DNA of 34,632 nucleotides. It comes from Planctomycetota bacterium (GTDB lineage: Bacteria > Planctomycetota > Planctomycetia > Isosphaerales > Isosphaeraceae). Under the pieces are notes generated by a model. The model ran no database searches, had not been told where the DNA came from, and saw only the letters and a program-made list of their open reading frames with translations. Shown one piece after another: positions 17,721 to 25,849 of the stretch (the first letter of the stretch is position 1; the number at the start of each line of letters is the position of its first letter). Made by a program: the position numbers and the translations under genes. The DNA is taken from contig JAJYDB010000016.1 in NCBI GenBank assembly GCA_021777845.1, forward strand, positions 1 to 34,632, read 5' to 3'.

Positions 17721-19157
17721 ATGTTTGATAGCGGATCAGACAGCGGTTCCCACTCGCGTCGGCGCGTTTTGAAGACGTTTGCGGGCGGCTTTGGAATGTT
17801 GGGTTTGGCGGGGCTGCTTGCCGACGAAGCACGCGCCGGGGCGACTCGAGGACGGGCCGACGACCCGCTCGCCGAGCGTCCGACAATGTTCAAACCGCGT
17901 GCGAAGCGCGTCATTTTCCTCTTCATGTCGGGAGGACCGTCGCACGTCGACCTCTTCGACCCCAAGCCGCGGCTCGACCGCGACAACGGCAAGCCGCTGC
18001 CCTTCGAGATGCCGAAACTGGTGCGCACGAAGACGGGAAATCTACTGCGATCGCCCTTCAAATTCGCGCCTCGAGGTCAATCGGGCATTGAGATCAGCGA
18101 CCTGTTCCCGAAGCTCGCGACCCGCGCCGACGACCTGTGTGTGATTCGATCCATGGTCGCCGACAATATTAATCACAACGGCGCATGTCTTCAAATGAAC
18201 ACTGGTGAGCAAGCGTTCTCGCGGCCGAGCATGGGTTCGTGGCTCTTGTACGGACTGGGCAGCGAGAATCAAGACTTGCCGGGGTTTGTCGTGATCAGCC
18301 CTTCTCAGCCCGCTCAGGGCGCGCCGCTCTGGAGTTCGAGTTTTCTGCCGGCGTCGTATCAAGGGACGCTCGTGTCGGACCTTGATCAACCGATCGCCGA
18401 CCTAAAGAACGATCGCCTCGACTTGTCGCGACAGCGTCGGCAGCTCGACGGGCTGCGGAAGTTGAACGAGATCCACAAGGCTTCGCGCGCGGAGGACAGT
18501 CGCTTGGGCGCGCGAATCGCGTCGTTTGAACTCGCGTTTCGGATGCGGACCGAAGCGCCTGAGGCTTTCGGTCTTGCGGGCGAGTCTCCCGCGACGCGCA
18601 AGCTGTACGGGCTCGACGAGCCGACGACGTCGATTTTTGGCCGCCAGTGCTTGCTGGCACGTCGTTTGTCGGAGCGCGGCGTCCGCTTCGTGCAGGTTTA
18701 TCACACGCAGACCTCGAAGCACGCAAGCTGCCAACTTTGGGATCAACACGGCGGCCTCAAATCCGAGTTGCCCGCGAACTGCGCCGCGACCGACACCCCG
18801 ATCGCGGGATTGCTTACCGACCTGAAAGCACGTGGATTGCTTGACGACACGATCGTCGTCTGGGGCGGGGAATTCGGACGCACCCCGACCGCCGAGGGAA
18901 CCGACGGTCGCGAACATCATCCGTTCGGGTTCACGATGTGGCTCGCGGGCGGCGGGGTCAAAGGCGGGATCGTACACGGTGCGACCGACGAGTTCGGCTG
19001 GCATGCTGTCCAGGATAAAGTTCATGTTCACGATCTGCATGCAACGATTCTGCACCTGCTAGGCATCGATCATACGAAGCTGACGTACCGCTACGCCGGC
19101 CGCGACTTCCGCCTCACCGACGTCGCGGGCGAGGTTGTGACCCCAATCTTGACGTGA
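17721..19157 (+). CDS. DUF1501 domain protein, Tat-exported (second copy)
   Basis: This 478-residue paralogue of the protein at 12741 begins with a Tat-like signal, HSRRRVLKTFAGGFGMLGL (Arg13-Arg15). The DUF1501 segments are all present: KRVIFLFMSGGPSHVDLFDP, GLLDDTIVVWGGEFGRTP, REHHPFGFTMWLAGGGV and VHDLHATILHLLGIDH. It lies 70 bases after the PSCyt1-DUF1549-DUF1553 gene and is probably read from the same transcript. No Shine-Dalgarno is visible before the ATG (the leader is AT-rich). It is expected to be in the periplasm with its partner cytochrome protein. It ends 41 bases before the convergent methyltransferase gene. Confidence 0.94.
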   Translation: MFDSGSDSGSHSRRRVLKTFAGGFGMLGLAGLLADEARAGATRGRADDPLAERPTMFKPRAKRVIFLFMSGGPSHVDLFDPKPRLDRDNGKPLPFEMPKLVRTKTGNLLRSPFKFAPRGQSGIEISDLFPKLATRADDLCVIRSMVADNINHNGACLQMNTGEQAFSRPSMGSWLLYGLGSENQDLPGFVVISPSQPAQGAPLWSSSFLPASYQGTLVSDLDQPIADLKNDRLDLSRQRRQLDGLRKLNEIHKASRAEDSRLGARIASFELAFRMRTEAPEAFGLAGESPATRKLYGLDEPTTSIFGRQCLLARRLSERGVRFVQVYHTQTSKHASCQLWDQHGGLKSELPANCAATDTPIAGLLTDLKARGLLDDTIVVWGGEFGRTPTAEGTDGREHHPFGFTMWLAGGGVKGGIVHGATDEFGWHAVQDKVHVHDLHATILHLLGIDHTKLTYRYAGRDFRLTDVAGEVVTPILT

Positions 19158-19198
19158 TGCAAGACGCCGTCGCGTTCGGAGCGTACCGCCGCTCGTGA

Positions 19199-20158
19199 TC
19201 AGCTCCGCCGCGTGCCGGTTACGTTCACGCCGCTGCCGATGATGAGGTTTCGGCCGAAGGCCCAGTCGTAAAGCTTGCCCGAGTGCGCAGGGGGCAGGAC
19301 GCGTAAATCGGCGAACCCCGCCCCCTCAAACCAATCGAGCAGTTCGCGCTCTGTGTGATGCGACTGGTGCCGCGGCGCATACCAGTCAAAGTTGTCGCAA
19401 ACGCGCAGCGTCCAGTCGGGATGATTCGAGAAGTTAATTACTTTATTGAGTGACTTCTTAAGGATTGGGATCGACCCTAGGACTCCAAGCGCGACGCACG
19501 CGGGCTCGAGCACCCGAGCGGGCAAGCGCGTCGTGACGGCGCGCAGAGCCGAGTTTAACCATTCTTGCGGAAGCGAGTTGCGCCGATAGAGCCAGACCGC
19601 AAGTCGACCGCCGGGTTTGACCCGACGAGCGATCGCATCGAAAGCGCGCCGAGGGTCCGGGCTGTGATGCAACACGCCGATCGAAAAAACGAGGTCAAAG
19701 GCGTCCTCCACGAGCGGCGGGTCGAGTAGATCAGCCTGCACAACCAGTGCTTCAGGGTAAGGAGCGCAAAGCTTGCCGGCCCGGTTGACCGCGTCGCTCA
19801 GGTCGAGACCCACGATGCGCGCTCCCTGTCGGGCGGCGAGTAGTGCATACCGGCCGCCGCCGCATCCGGCGTCCAAGACAAGCTTTCCGACGAGGTCGCG
19901 CGGATCGACCCCCGTCTTAACGCGAAATACAGCCTCGTCTTCGTCGTCGCGCACAACGTCATATCGATTCCACTGCCGGCCAAAACTGGCCACGTATTCC
20001 TGGACGTGCAAGCGCGGCACACCGTCGACGACGGGATAGGATGCGCGACAGGCGGCGCACTCCAATTGCGTGCACGATCCGGCTGTATCAGTCCCGGAGA
20101 TCGAGAGCGAGTCGCGGCATCGCGGGCAACGCAGCAGCGAGACGAGGTCGTGGTTCAT
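19199..20158 (-). CDS. Methyltransferase with Trm112-like zinc ribbon
   Basis: This 319-residue protein starts with a Trm112-like zinc ribbon (about 1-50): LLRCPRCRDSL and LECAACRASYPVVDGVPRL, giving two CxxC pairs. A class I SAM-dependent methyltransferase domain follows, with motif I VLDAGCGGGRYALLA, the acidic end of beta-2 IVGLDLSDAV, and LVFSIGVLHHSPDP for motif IV; the last is the type-11 methyltransferase style. The C-terminal region (about 200-319) is specific and resembles the family of ribbon-headed methyltransferases that act on lipids, sugars or quinones. Substrate cannot be told. The frame is open seven codons further (20179), but the ATG at 20158 begins the ribbon; no ribosome-binding site for either. 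It is divergent from tilS. Confidence 0.88.
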   Translation of the reverse strand: MNHDLVSLLRCPRCRDSLSISGTDTAGSCTQLECAACRASYPVVDGVPRLHVQEYVASFGRQWNRYDVVRDDEDEAVFRVKTGVDPRDLVGKLVLDAGCGGGRYALLAARQGARIVGLDLSDAVNRAGKLCAPYPEALVVQADLLDPPLVEDAFDLVFSIGVLHHSPDPRRAFDAIARRVKPGGRLAVWLYRRNSLPQEWLNSALRAVTTRLPARVLEPACVALGVLGSIPILKKSLNKVINFSNHPDWTLRVCDNFDWYAPRHQSHHTERELLDWFEGAGFADLRVLPPAHSGKLYDWAFGRNLIIGSGVNVTGTRRS

Positions 20159-20347
20159 GATGAGGCGATTGTACAACACGGATGCCTGCCGCGCGACGAC
20201 AAACAGTTCTCGCCCCGCGACGGTACTTGCGTGGTTGGTGATTCCGCTCCGTATTTGATATAAAACGCGTTGGAGCGGCGACCGCCGAACCCTTTACTCC
20301 ATAATATATGACGATTCCCCACTTGCTCCGTACGAGACTCCACTCCA

Positions 20348-21814
20348 ATGTCGGAAGCGATGAGCAAAGACCCCGACTGGATCGCCCCCGTGAAACGGCA
20401 GGTGCGTCACTGGATTGCTCAGGCGGGACCGGAAAACCCGGCGGCACTCCGGTGGGTCGTCGCGGTTTCGGGCGGGAGCGACAGCGTCGGCCTCTTGCTC
20501 GTTTTGCGCAAAGCCATGTATAATATGGGGTTACAACTTTCTGTCGCTCATCTCGACCACGGTGCCCGCGGTGAGGAGTCGCGCGCCGATGCGGCATTTG
20601 TCGTTCAACTTGCCGAGCAGCTAGGGTTACCGGTCGATCTGGGCAGCCGCCGGCCGACGCGCGCCGCACATTTTGAGACCGACGCTCGCGACGACCGCCT
20701 CGCCTGGTTGACCAAAGTCGCGCGCTCGCGAGGTGCGCGATTCGTCGCTTTCGGACACACGCTCGACGATCAGGCTGAAACTCTACTCCACCGGATAGTC
20801 CGGGGTACTGGTCCACGCGGGCTGGCAGGTATTCCTGCACAACGGTTTCTCGACCGCGCGGCGGGAGTTGTCGCGGCGCGACCTTTATTGCGAACCCGGC
20901 GACAAGAAATTCGTGATTGGCTCTGCGAAACAGGCCACATTTATCGCGACGATGCTACAAATTGCGACATAACCCGCACTCGCGCCCGAATTAGGCACGA
21001 CCTTCTGCCGAAGCTTGCCGCCGATTACAACCCGCGGATTCTCGATGCGCTTGCAAACTTGGCCCGCCTATCGCACGCGGCGACCACGGCCTCCGATCGA
21101 CGCGTGGGGTCGCTGTCGGCACTCGTCGTCCGCGCCGTCGAGCGCGATCCCATCCTTGGAACAAGTCGCATCATCCTTAGTTGGAGTGACTTGCAACCAA
21201 TGGACAACTTTGAGCGGGCCGAGGTGCTGCGACACGTCTGGCGTGAGGCATCGTGGCCTGAGCGCGGTATGACGGCACAAAGCTGGAGGCGGCTAGCGTT
21301 GATCGCACAGTTGGGTCGCGGTGGGACGAAGCGCGATGTGGGAGCAGGCGTGACCGTCGAGGTCCATGAAGGGTCGGTCATGCTGAGCCGAGCGGCACGC
21401 AAGCGACCGGACGCGGTTGCGATGCCGGTCTTACTACCGATTCCAGGTCGGGTGATGTGGATGGGGATCGAAATCACGGCGGGGCTCGATGCCGAGACGC
21501 CGTTCCAGGAGGCGGTCGACCTCGACCAAGTGCTGCGTGGTTTGGGGACGGGAACCCTGTGGGTCCGGTCGGCGTTGGGGTCCGACCGCTTCGCGCCCCT
21601 CGGGATGGAGGGGCATGGCAAGCGGCTGGTGGACTTTTTGAGGGAGCGCGGCGTACCGCGCGAGGATCGCGGGCGGGTGCCGATCGTCGTCGCTGCCGAT
21701 GAGGTGATTTGGGTAGCCGGGCATCGAATTGCGGACCGAGTGAAGCTGACCGACGACACAAAGCGGGTGTTGTATCTGCGCTGGGCTTCCCCGGCGGACT
21801 CCGCCGCGCCTTGA
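20348..21814 (+). CDS. tilS: tRNA(Ile)-lysidine synthase
   Basis: This 488-residue protein is TilS, the cytoplasmic enzyme that changes C34 of the tRNA(Ile) CAU anticodon to lysidine so that it reads AUA. The N-terminal PP-loop is AVSGGSDSVGLLL (SGGSDS at 41-46). It is followed by AHLDHGARGEESRADAAF, GHTLDDQAETLLHRIVRGTG and GLAGIP, all typical of the N-type ATP pyrophosphatase domain of TilS. The C-terminal TilS domain is visible in LGSDRFAPLGMEGHGKRLVD and IVVAADEVIWVAGHRIADR. Length is at the upper end of the usual range. A second ATG lies four codons on (20360); neither has a strong ribosome-binding site. It is divergent from the methyltransferase; the 190-base space between them has an AT-rich stretch (TAATATATG) near 20300. 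Confidence 0.96.
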   Translation: MSEAMSKDPDWIAPVKRQVRHWIAQAGPENPAALRWVVAVSGGSDSVGLLLVLRKAMYNMGLQLSVAHLDHGARGEESRADAAFVVQLAEQLGLPVDLGSRRPTRAAHFETDARDDRLAWLTKVARSRGARFVAFGHTLDDQAETLLHRIVRGTGPRGLAGIPAQRFLDRAAGVVAARPLLRTRRQEIRDWLCETGHIYRDDATNCDITRTRARIRHDLLPKLAADYNPRILDALANLARLSHAATTASDRRVGSLSALVVRAVERDPILGTSRIILSWSDLQPMDNFERAEVLRHVWREASWPERGMTAQSWRRLALIAQLGRGGTKRDVGAGVTVEVHEGSVMLSRAARKRPDAVAMPVLLPIPGRVMWMGIEITAGLDAETPFQEAVDLDQVLRGLGTGTLWVRSALGSDRFAPLGMEGHGKRLVDFLRERGVPREDRGRVPIVVAADEVIWVAGHRIADRVKLTDDTKRVLYLRWASPADSAAP

Positions 21815-21917
21815 GCGAATCTTCAATTCTGAACGCTGGCCGTGCCGATTAAGTCATTGAAGACCATGTGCGGTCCGTCGAGTCTGCATGCGGGTCTGCC
21901 GCGAGTGAATCGGGGGC

Positions 21918-22931
21918 ATGCGTTCGATGCGTCGCCGGCAAGTTAGGCTGTTTTTTGTTTGTCTCGTCGTGGCGACCCCCGCCCAAGGCGACGACGGTCC
22001 GCCACCGCTCTCGAAGCCGCTTGTCGCGCCGTCGCCCGCGTCGGAGGATGTCGCCGGGCTCCGGCCGCCTCCCGCTTTCGCAAAGCCTCCCGTTTCCGCA
22101 GGCGCACTCAAAAAACCCAGAAATCCCGCGATCACAAACCTTCCCGAATCCGCAAACCCCGTAGTCGTCGCGCCGCCTGCGCGTCCCTTCATGGTCGTGC
22201 CTGCTCCAGGGCGTGTTCGTGGACCCGCGATAGTAAAACCTCCGATCACGAGAGGTGGATTACGCGGCGAGCATGCGACCAACTTGCCTCCCGCGATCGA
22301 ACAGAGCCGGCCGACGGAATCGCGAGGACAGGGTTCGGTGCTCGAGCCCACGCCCGAGGCGAGGGCGCGGTCCGGTGTGCAACTCGAACGCCCACTTGAA
22401 CTTGAGGCTGCACCGACGGTTGACGAGTTGCCGCCGCCGGTGCTCTCGGAAGTTGCGCCCGCGACTGGTACCGGCCGCTCTCAGATGAATGCACGCGCGA
22501 TTAGGCCGGGGTTGGGGGCATTGAACGAGTCATTGCCGAGGGCTCGCGATGCTCGACCGCGTTCCGAAGTTGCGCCGAGAACGCCTGAGCCGAAACCCGA
22601 AGTACAGCGTCCGTTGGGGTTTTTTGGACGACTGTTCGGCTCCCCGCCGCCGGTCAACCCTGGACGACGAAATCCGGCAACGGCGAGCGAGATCAGAGTC
22701 GAGCCGCGCAGCGACCCGGCGGCTGACGCAGCGCTGAAGCGTCGGATTGAGCGGCAGATCGATGCGCGCGTTGGAGACCGCGTGGGGAAGGTTGAGGTTC
22801 GTGTGGTTGGCAGGAACGTTGTGATTCGCGCCCATGCAACTCGCTTTTGGCAGCGTCGAAGCGTCCGTCACGAGATTGAGTCGCTGCCGTCGCTCGCAGG
22901 TTATCACGCACGGGTTGATATCATCGACTAA
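21918..22931 (+). CDS. Exported proline-rich protein with BON-like C-terminus
   Basis: This 337-residue protein begins with a basic and hydrophobic leader (MRSMRRRQVRLFFVCLVVAT, cut near AQG) and is therefore exported. Residues about 25-240 are proline-, alanine- and arginine-rich without predicted structure. A short GFFGRLFGSPPP segment comes before the last ~80 residues, which look like a BON domain: LKRRIERQIDARVGD, VEVRVVGRNVVIRAHA and RHEIESLPSLAGYHARVDI follow the alpha-beta pattern of such domains. BON domains bind phospholipid or other ligands at the cell envelope, so a periplasmic or outer-membrane role is inferred. A second ATG is at 21927. It lies between tilS and pdxH with ~100-base gaps either side. 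Confidence 0.72.
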   Translation: MRSMRRRQVRLFFVCLVVATPAQGDDGPPPLSKPLVAPSPASEDVAGLRPPPAFAKPPVSAGALKKPRNPAITNLPESANPVVVAPPARPFMVVPAPGRVRGPAIVKPPITRGGLRGEHATNLPPAIEQSRPTESRGQGSVLEPTPEARARSGVQLERPLELEAAPTVDELPPPVLSEVAPATGTGRSQMNARAIRPGLGALNESLPRARDARPRSEVAPRTPEPKPEVQRPLGFFGRLFGSPPPVNPGRRNPATASEIRVEPRSDPAADAALKRRIERQIDARVGDRVGKVEVRVVGRNVVIRAHATRFWQRRSVRHEIESLPSLAGYHARVDIID

Positions 22932-23050
22932 AACTACAGGAAGGCGTTTGGTCGTCGCGAAAGGTTATAGGCTGGTCGGTCAGAGCGTTCGCGGCTACGG
23001 TTTGGGTGAGTCTGCGGCCGATTGGCGGTCGCATTTGAGCGGAGCGCGTA

Positions 23051-23689
23051 ATGTCCATCGAGACGATGCGTCAAGAGTACTCGTACGGGTCTCTCGACGA
23101 GTCTGATGCACCTGCGGAGCCGTTCGCGCTCTTTGCGCGTTGGTTTGGGGACGCCGCAGCGGCGAGCGTGCCGGAGCCGAATGCGATGACGCTGGCGACG
23201 TCGACTTTGAACGGAGCACCGTCGGCGCGGGTGGTGCTGTTAAAGGCGTTCGATGCGAGGGGCTTCGCGTTTTTCACGAATTACGACAGCAGGAAGGGAG
23301 GCGATCTGGAGTCGAACCCTTGTGCGGCCTTGGTTTTCTTTTGGCCGACGCTGGAGCGTCAGGTGCGGGTGGAGGGGAGAGTGGAGCGCGTCGATGAGTC
23401 GGAGTCGGATACTTATTTTCAGATGCGTCCCCGGAGTGCGCGACTTGGCGCGTGGGCGTCTCGGCAAAGCTCAGTGTTGCCCTCGAGGGGGGCGCTCGAA
23501 GAGCGGATGCGCGTGCTGGACGCCGAATATCCGGGCGAGACGCCGATTCCTCGACCACCGTTTTGGGGCGGTTTTCGCGTGGTTCCAAGGGCGGTTGAAT
23601 TCTGGCAGGGGCGATCGAGCCGGCTGCACGACCGCCTGTTGTATCGACGCCTCGACGCGAACTGGACGCTCGTACGCTTGGCGCCGTGA
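23051..23689 (+). CDS. pdxH: Pyridoxamine 5'-phosphate oxidase
   Basis: This 212-residue protein is PdxH, which uses FMN and oxygen to convert pyridoxine or pyridoxamine 5'-phosphate to pyridoxal 5'-phosphate. The FMN-binding part reads PSARVVLLKAFDARGFAFFT and NYDSRKGGDL, followed by VRVEGRVERV. The family signature near the C-terminus, VEFWQGRSSRLHDRLLYRR, is intact, including the arginines and histidine that hold substrate phosphate and pyridine ring. Length equals the usual 210-220. The ATG follows GGAGCGCGTA; GGAG is nine to ten bases upstream, so the start is well placed. Monocistronic as far as can be seen, facing the frameshifted membrane gene. Confidence 0.96.
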   Translation: MSIETMRQEYSYGSLDESDAPAEPFALFARWFGDAAAASVPEPNAMTLATSTLNGAPSARVVLLKAFDARGFAFFTNYDSRKGGDLESNPCAALVFFWPTLERQVRVEGRVERVDESESDTYFQMRPRSARLGAWASRQSSVLPSRGALEERMRVLDAEYPGETPIPRPPFWGGFRVVPRAVEFWQGRSSRLHDRLLYRRLDANWTLVRLAP

Positions 23690-23700
23690 GGCAGCGCACG

Positions 23701-24363
23701 CTATTTGCTCACCAGAATCATGATCCCCAACAAAGTAATCGCAACGAGCATGATGATCGCGGCTTTTGGCGACCGGGTCGATCACGACCTCGATGCGAGG
23801 TTCTCCGGTCTCGAAGTGCGGAGCGAGTTCTATCGCCGGGCGATAGCGATCCGAAAAGACAAAGCCTGTGCGTTTCGACCACGTGATGAGCAGGCCCGCA
23901 ACGCCGCTGAGCATTGGCAGGCCGGTCGCGATCAGCATGTCTGCGGAAATCCAGCCGCCCTCGCTCAGAACCAACGTGTCCGCCACGTTCGAACTGATGA
24001 CGAACAACCAACCGCCGAGCCGGGGCGCCCAGAGTCGAAGCAGCAGGAGCCCGCGAGCATCATCGCGTCGAGAATCGCGAAGACGATAATCGGACGAAAA
24101 CAATCCCAATCGATGAACCTCTTCGCACCGAAGATCTCGACGACCATGACGGCAAATCCCAAAAACAAAAGGGCGGAGGCCGCGGCCGCAACCAAAAGAG
24201 CGAGCGTCTTGACGGCCCTTTCGCGTCCCAAATAACGACGGCGCGGTTCTATCGGGTCGTTGATGTCCTCGATGTGCTTTGGCTTGGGTGAGTCGATCCG
24301 ATTGCGCGGGGCGAGATAGGGGGTGAACGCGTCGGCTTCCTTGGGCGGAGTATGAGAAGACAT
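23701..24363 (-). pseudogene. Frameshifted membrane protein gene (two frame breaks)
   Basis: Read leftward, the gene needs three frames. Frame 1 (ATG 24363 to about 24050) gives MSSHTPPKEADAFTPYL and two hydrophobic helices (LALLVAAAASALLFLGFAV and IIVFAILDAMMLAG). Frame 2 (about 24050 to 23767) continues LLLLRLWAPRLGGWLFVI, an exterior segment, and a third helix (GLPMLSGVAGLLITW). Frame 3 (about 23767 to 23701) gives KAAIIMLVAITLLGIMILV and the stop TAG at 23701. Restoring one G at 24050-24052 (minus-strand GGG) and removing one A at 23764-23767 (minus-strand AAAA) restores one 220-residue, four-helix membrane protein. Both breaks are single bases in homopolymers, so this may be a true pseudogene or sequencing error. 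Region 24364-24532 upstream has no other gene; a minus-strand TATAAT lies at 24532-24537. Confidence 0.75.
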
Positions 24364-24532
24364 GAAACACGCTCACGTCTGTATTATCAACATCGAAGGT
24401 GGCCGCGATTCAAAGGTCCGTGTGGTTTGATCGGCCCTGACGCCAGGAATTCAGAAATGCCGGTCGCGGAAGGTCGCCGATGAATGACAGCCTCGATCAT
24501 TACTCAGGTTACACGGCTTCGGCAAACACTCA

Positions 24533-25849
24533 TTATAATAGGTGTCTTGCTTTGATTTGCAGATATTGGTTGACGACCGACGACGTGAGCTCGTCGGGGA
24601 AGACGTCGAGGGTAAGGACGCCGCGGCGTCGGAGCGCGACGAGGGTGCGTTCGCGCCAGTTGAGCACGGCGGCGGCGGCGGCGGCGCGGTAAAACGAGGC
24701 GGCGTCGTTGGTCGGGCTGTCGGCCATGGCGAAGATTTCGCGGTCGCGGAGAAAGACGCCGAGCGGGAGGTGTTTGCCGACGAGGTTGCCCAAGTGGTCG
24801 GAGGCGAGCGCGGCTTCGACGTCGTCGAAGACGTTGGTCATGAGGACGACGAGCGAGCGTTTGCGGCAGCGTTTTTCGAGCTCGACGAAGGCGCGGTCGA
24901 GGCGAGGCTCGACGATTTCAGGGAAGATATTGTGGACGGCGTGTGCGAGTCGACTCACGCGCCGGGTGCCGCCCGCGGGCGGAAGGAAAGCGCGAATGCG
25001 GTCCGAGAAGGCGATCAGGCCGACTTCGTCGCCGCGGATGAGCGCGACGTGCGCGAGCAGGAGCATCGCGTTGAATGCGTGGTCGAGCGGCGTCAGGCCG
25101 TCGCCGACGTCGCCTGCCATCATCCGGCCGCAGTCAATCATGAAGATGATACGCTGGCTTTGATTGATCTGGTGCGCGCGGACGGTAAGCTTGCTCCGGC
25201 GGGCGCTGGCGCGCCAATCGATGTGGCGCGGCTCGTCCCCCTCGGAGTAGTCGCGAAGGCGCTCAAATTCATTGTCGGCGCCGAGGCGTCGCGATCGTCT
25301 CACGCCGAGCGCGCTGAGGCGGTCGCGGCGAGCGAGCACGGCATAACGCTCGATCTGGCGGAGGTCGGGATAGACGCGCAGAACCGATTCGGCGGGTACC
25401 GAAAGGTTGCGTTGCCAAAATCCAAGTCGGCTTGAAACCAGTGCATAAACACATCGCATTCTGTAGGTGCCGCGACGCTTGGGCGTGAGGTTGTAGACGA
25501 GCTCGACGCGACTGCGGCCGGGGGCGCGGACCTCGAATTCATCGGGGTCGGCGCTAAAGTTTTCGGGCGTGTCGTCGCGGATGCGGAGGACGCGCGCGGC
25601 GCGGCCCAAGTTGTCGACCCAAAGCTCGACGCGCTGCGGCTCGCCGATCGACGCGGTGACGCCGACGACGCGCTCGGCGCGAAAGTTGCGCGCGCCGCGA
25701 AGGGTCGCGAGGTCGATGAGTGCGACGAGCGCGATAACGACGTCGACGGCGATTAAAACCGGCCGCGCCGGCTCAATCACGAAGAGCGACAGCGCGATGA
25801 TCGCGGGCAAAACCAGTAGCCGTGCGAGTGGTCGGCCGGGCCAAATCAT
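24533..25849 (-). CDS. DUF58 domain-containing membrane protein
   Basis: This 438-residue protein starts with two close hydrophobic helices (LLVLPAIIALSLFVIEPA and VLIAVDVVIALVALIDLA), then a beta-rich domain, then DUF58. The DUF58 core reads NEFERLRDYSEGDEPRHIDW. The following part has a von Willebrand A-like pattern: IIFMIDCGRMMAG (DxGxM in place of DxSxS), then VGLIAFSDRIRAF and LVVLMTNVFDD. So the metal-adhesion site looks altered but partly kept. It overlaps the MoxR gene by four bases (ATGA, 25846-25849), so the two are translationally coupled. It is the last gene of the seven-gene cluster and the usual partner of MoxR ATPases. Confidence 0.92.
   Translation of the reverse strand: MIWPGRPLARLLVLPAIIALSLFVIEPARPVLIAVDVVIALVALIDLATLRGARNFRAERVVGVTASIGEPQRVELWVDNLGRAARVLRIRDDTPENFSADPDEFEVRAPGRSRVELVYNLTPKRRGTYRMRCVYALVSSRLGFWQRNLSVPAESVLRVYPDLRQIERYAVLARRDRLSALGVRRSRRLGADNEFERLRDYSEGDEPRHIDWRASARRSKLTVRAHQINQSQRIIFMIDCGRMMAGDVGDGLTPLDHAFNAMLLLAHVALIRGDEVGLIAFSDRIRAFLPPAGGTRRVSRLAHAVHNIFPEIVEPRLDRAFVELEKRCRKRSLVVLMTNVFDDVEAALASDHLGNLVGKHLPLGVFLRDREIFAMADSPTNDAASFYRAAAAAAVLNWRERTLVALRRRGVLTLDVFPDELTSSVVNQYLQIKARHLL

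Noticed and set aside
23471-24376. Leftward 301-residue open frame
   Set aside because: Only its middle part is real, as frame 2 of the frameshifted membrane gene; the rest is shadow of pdxH and of frame 1.
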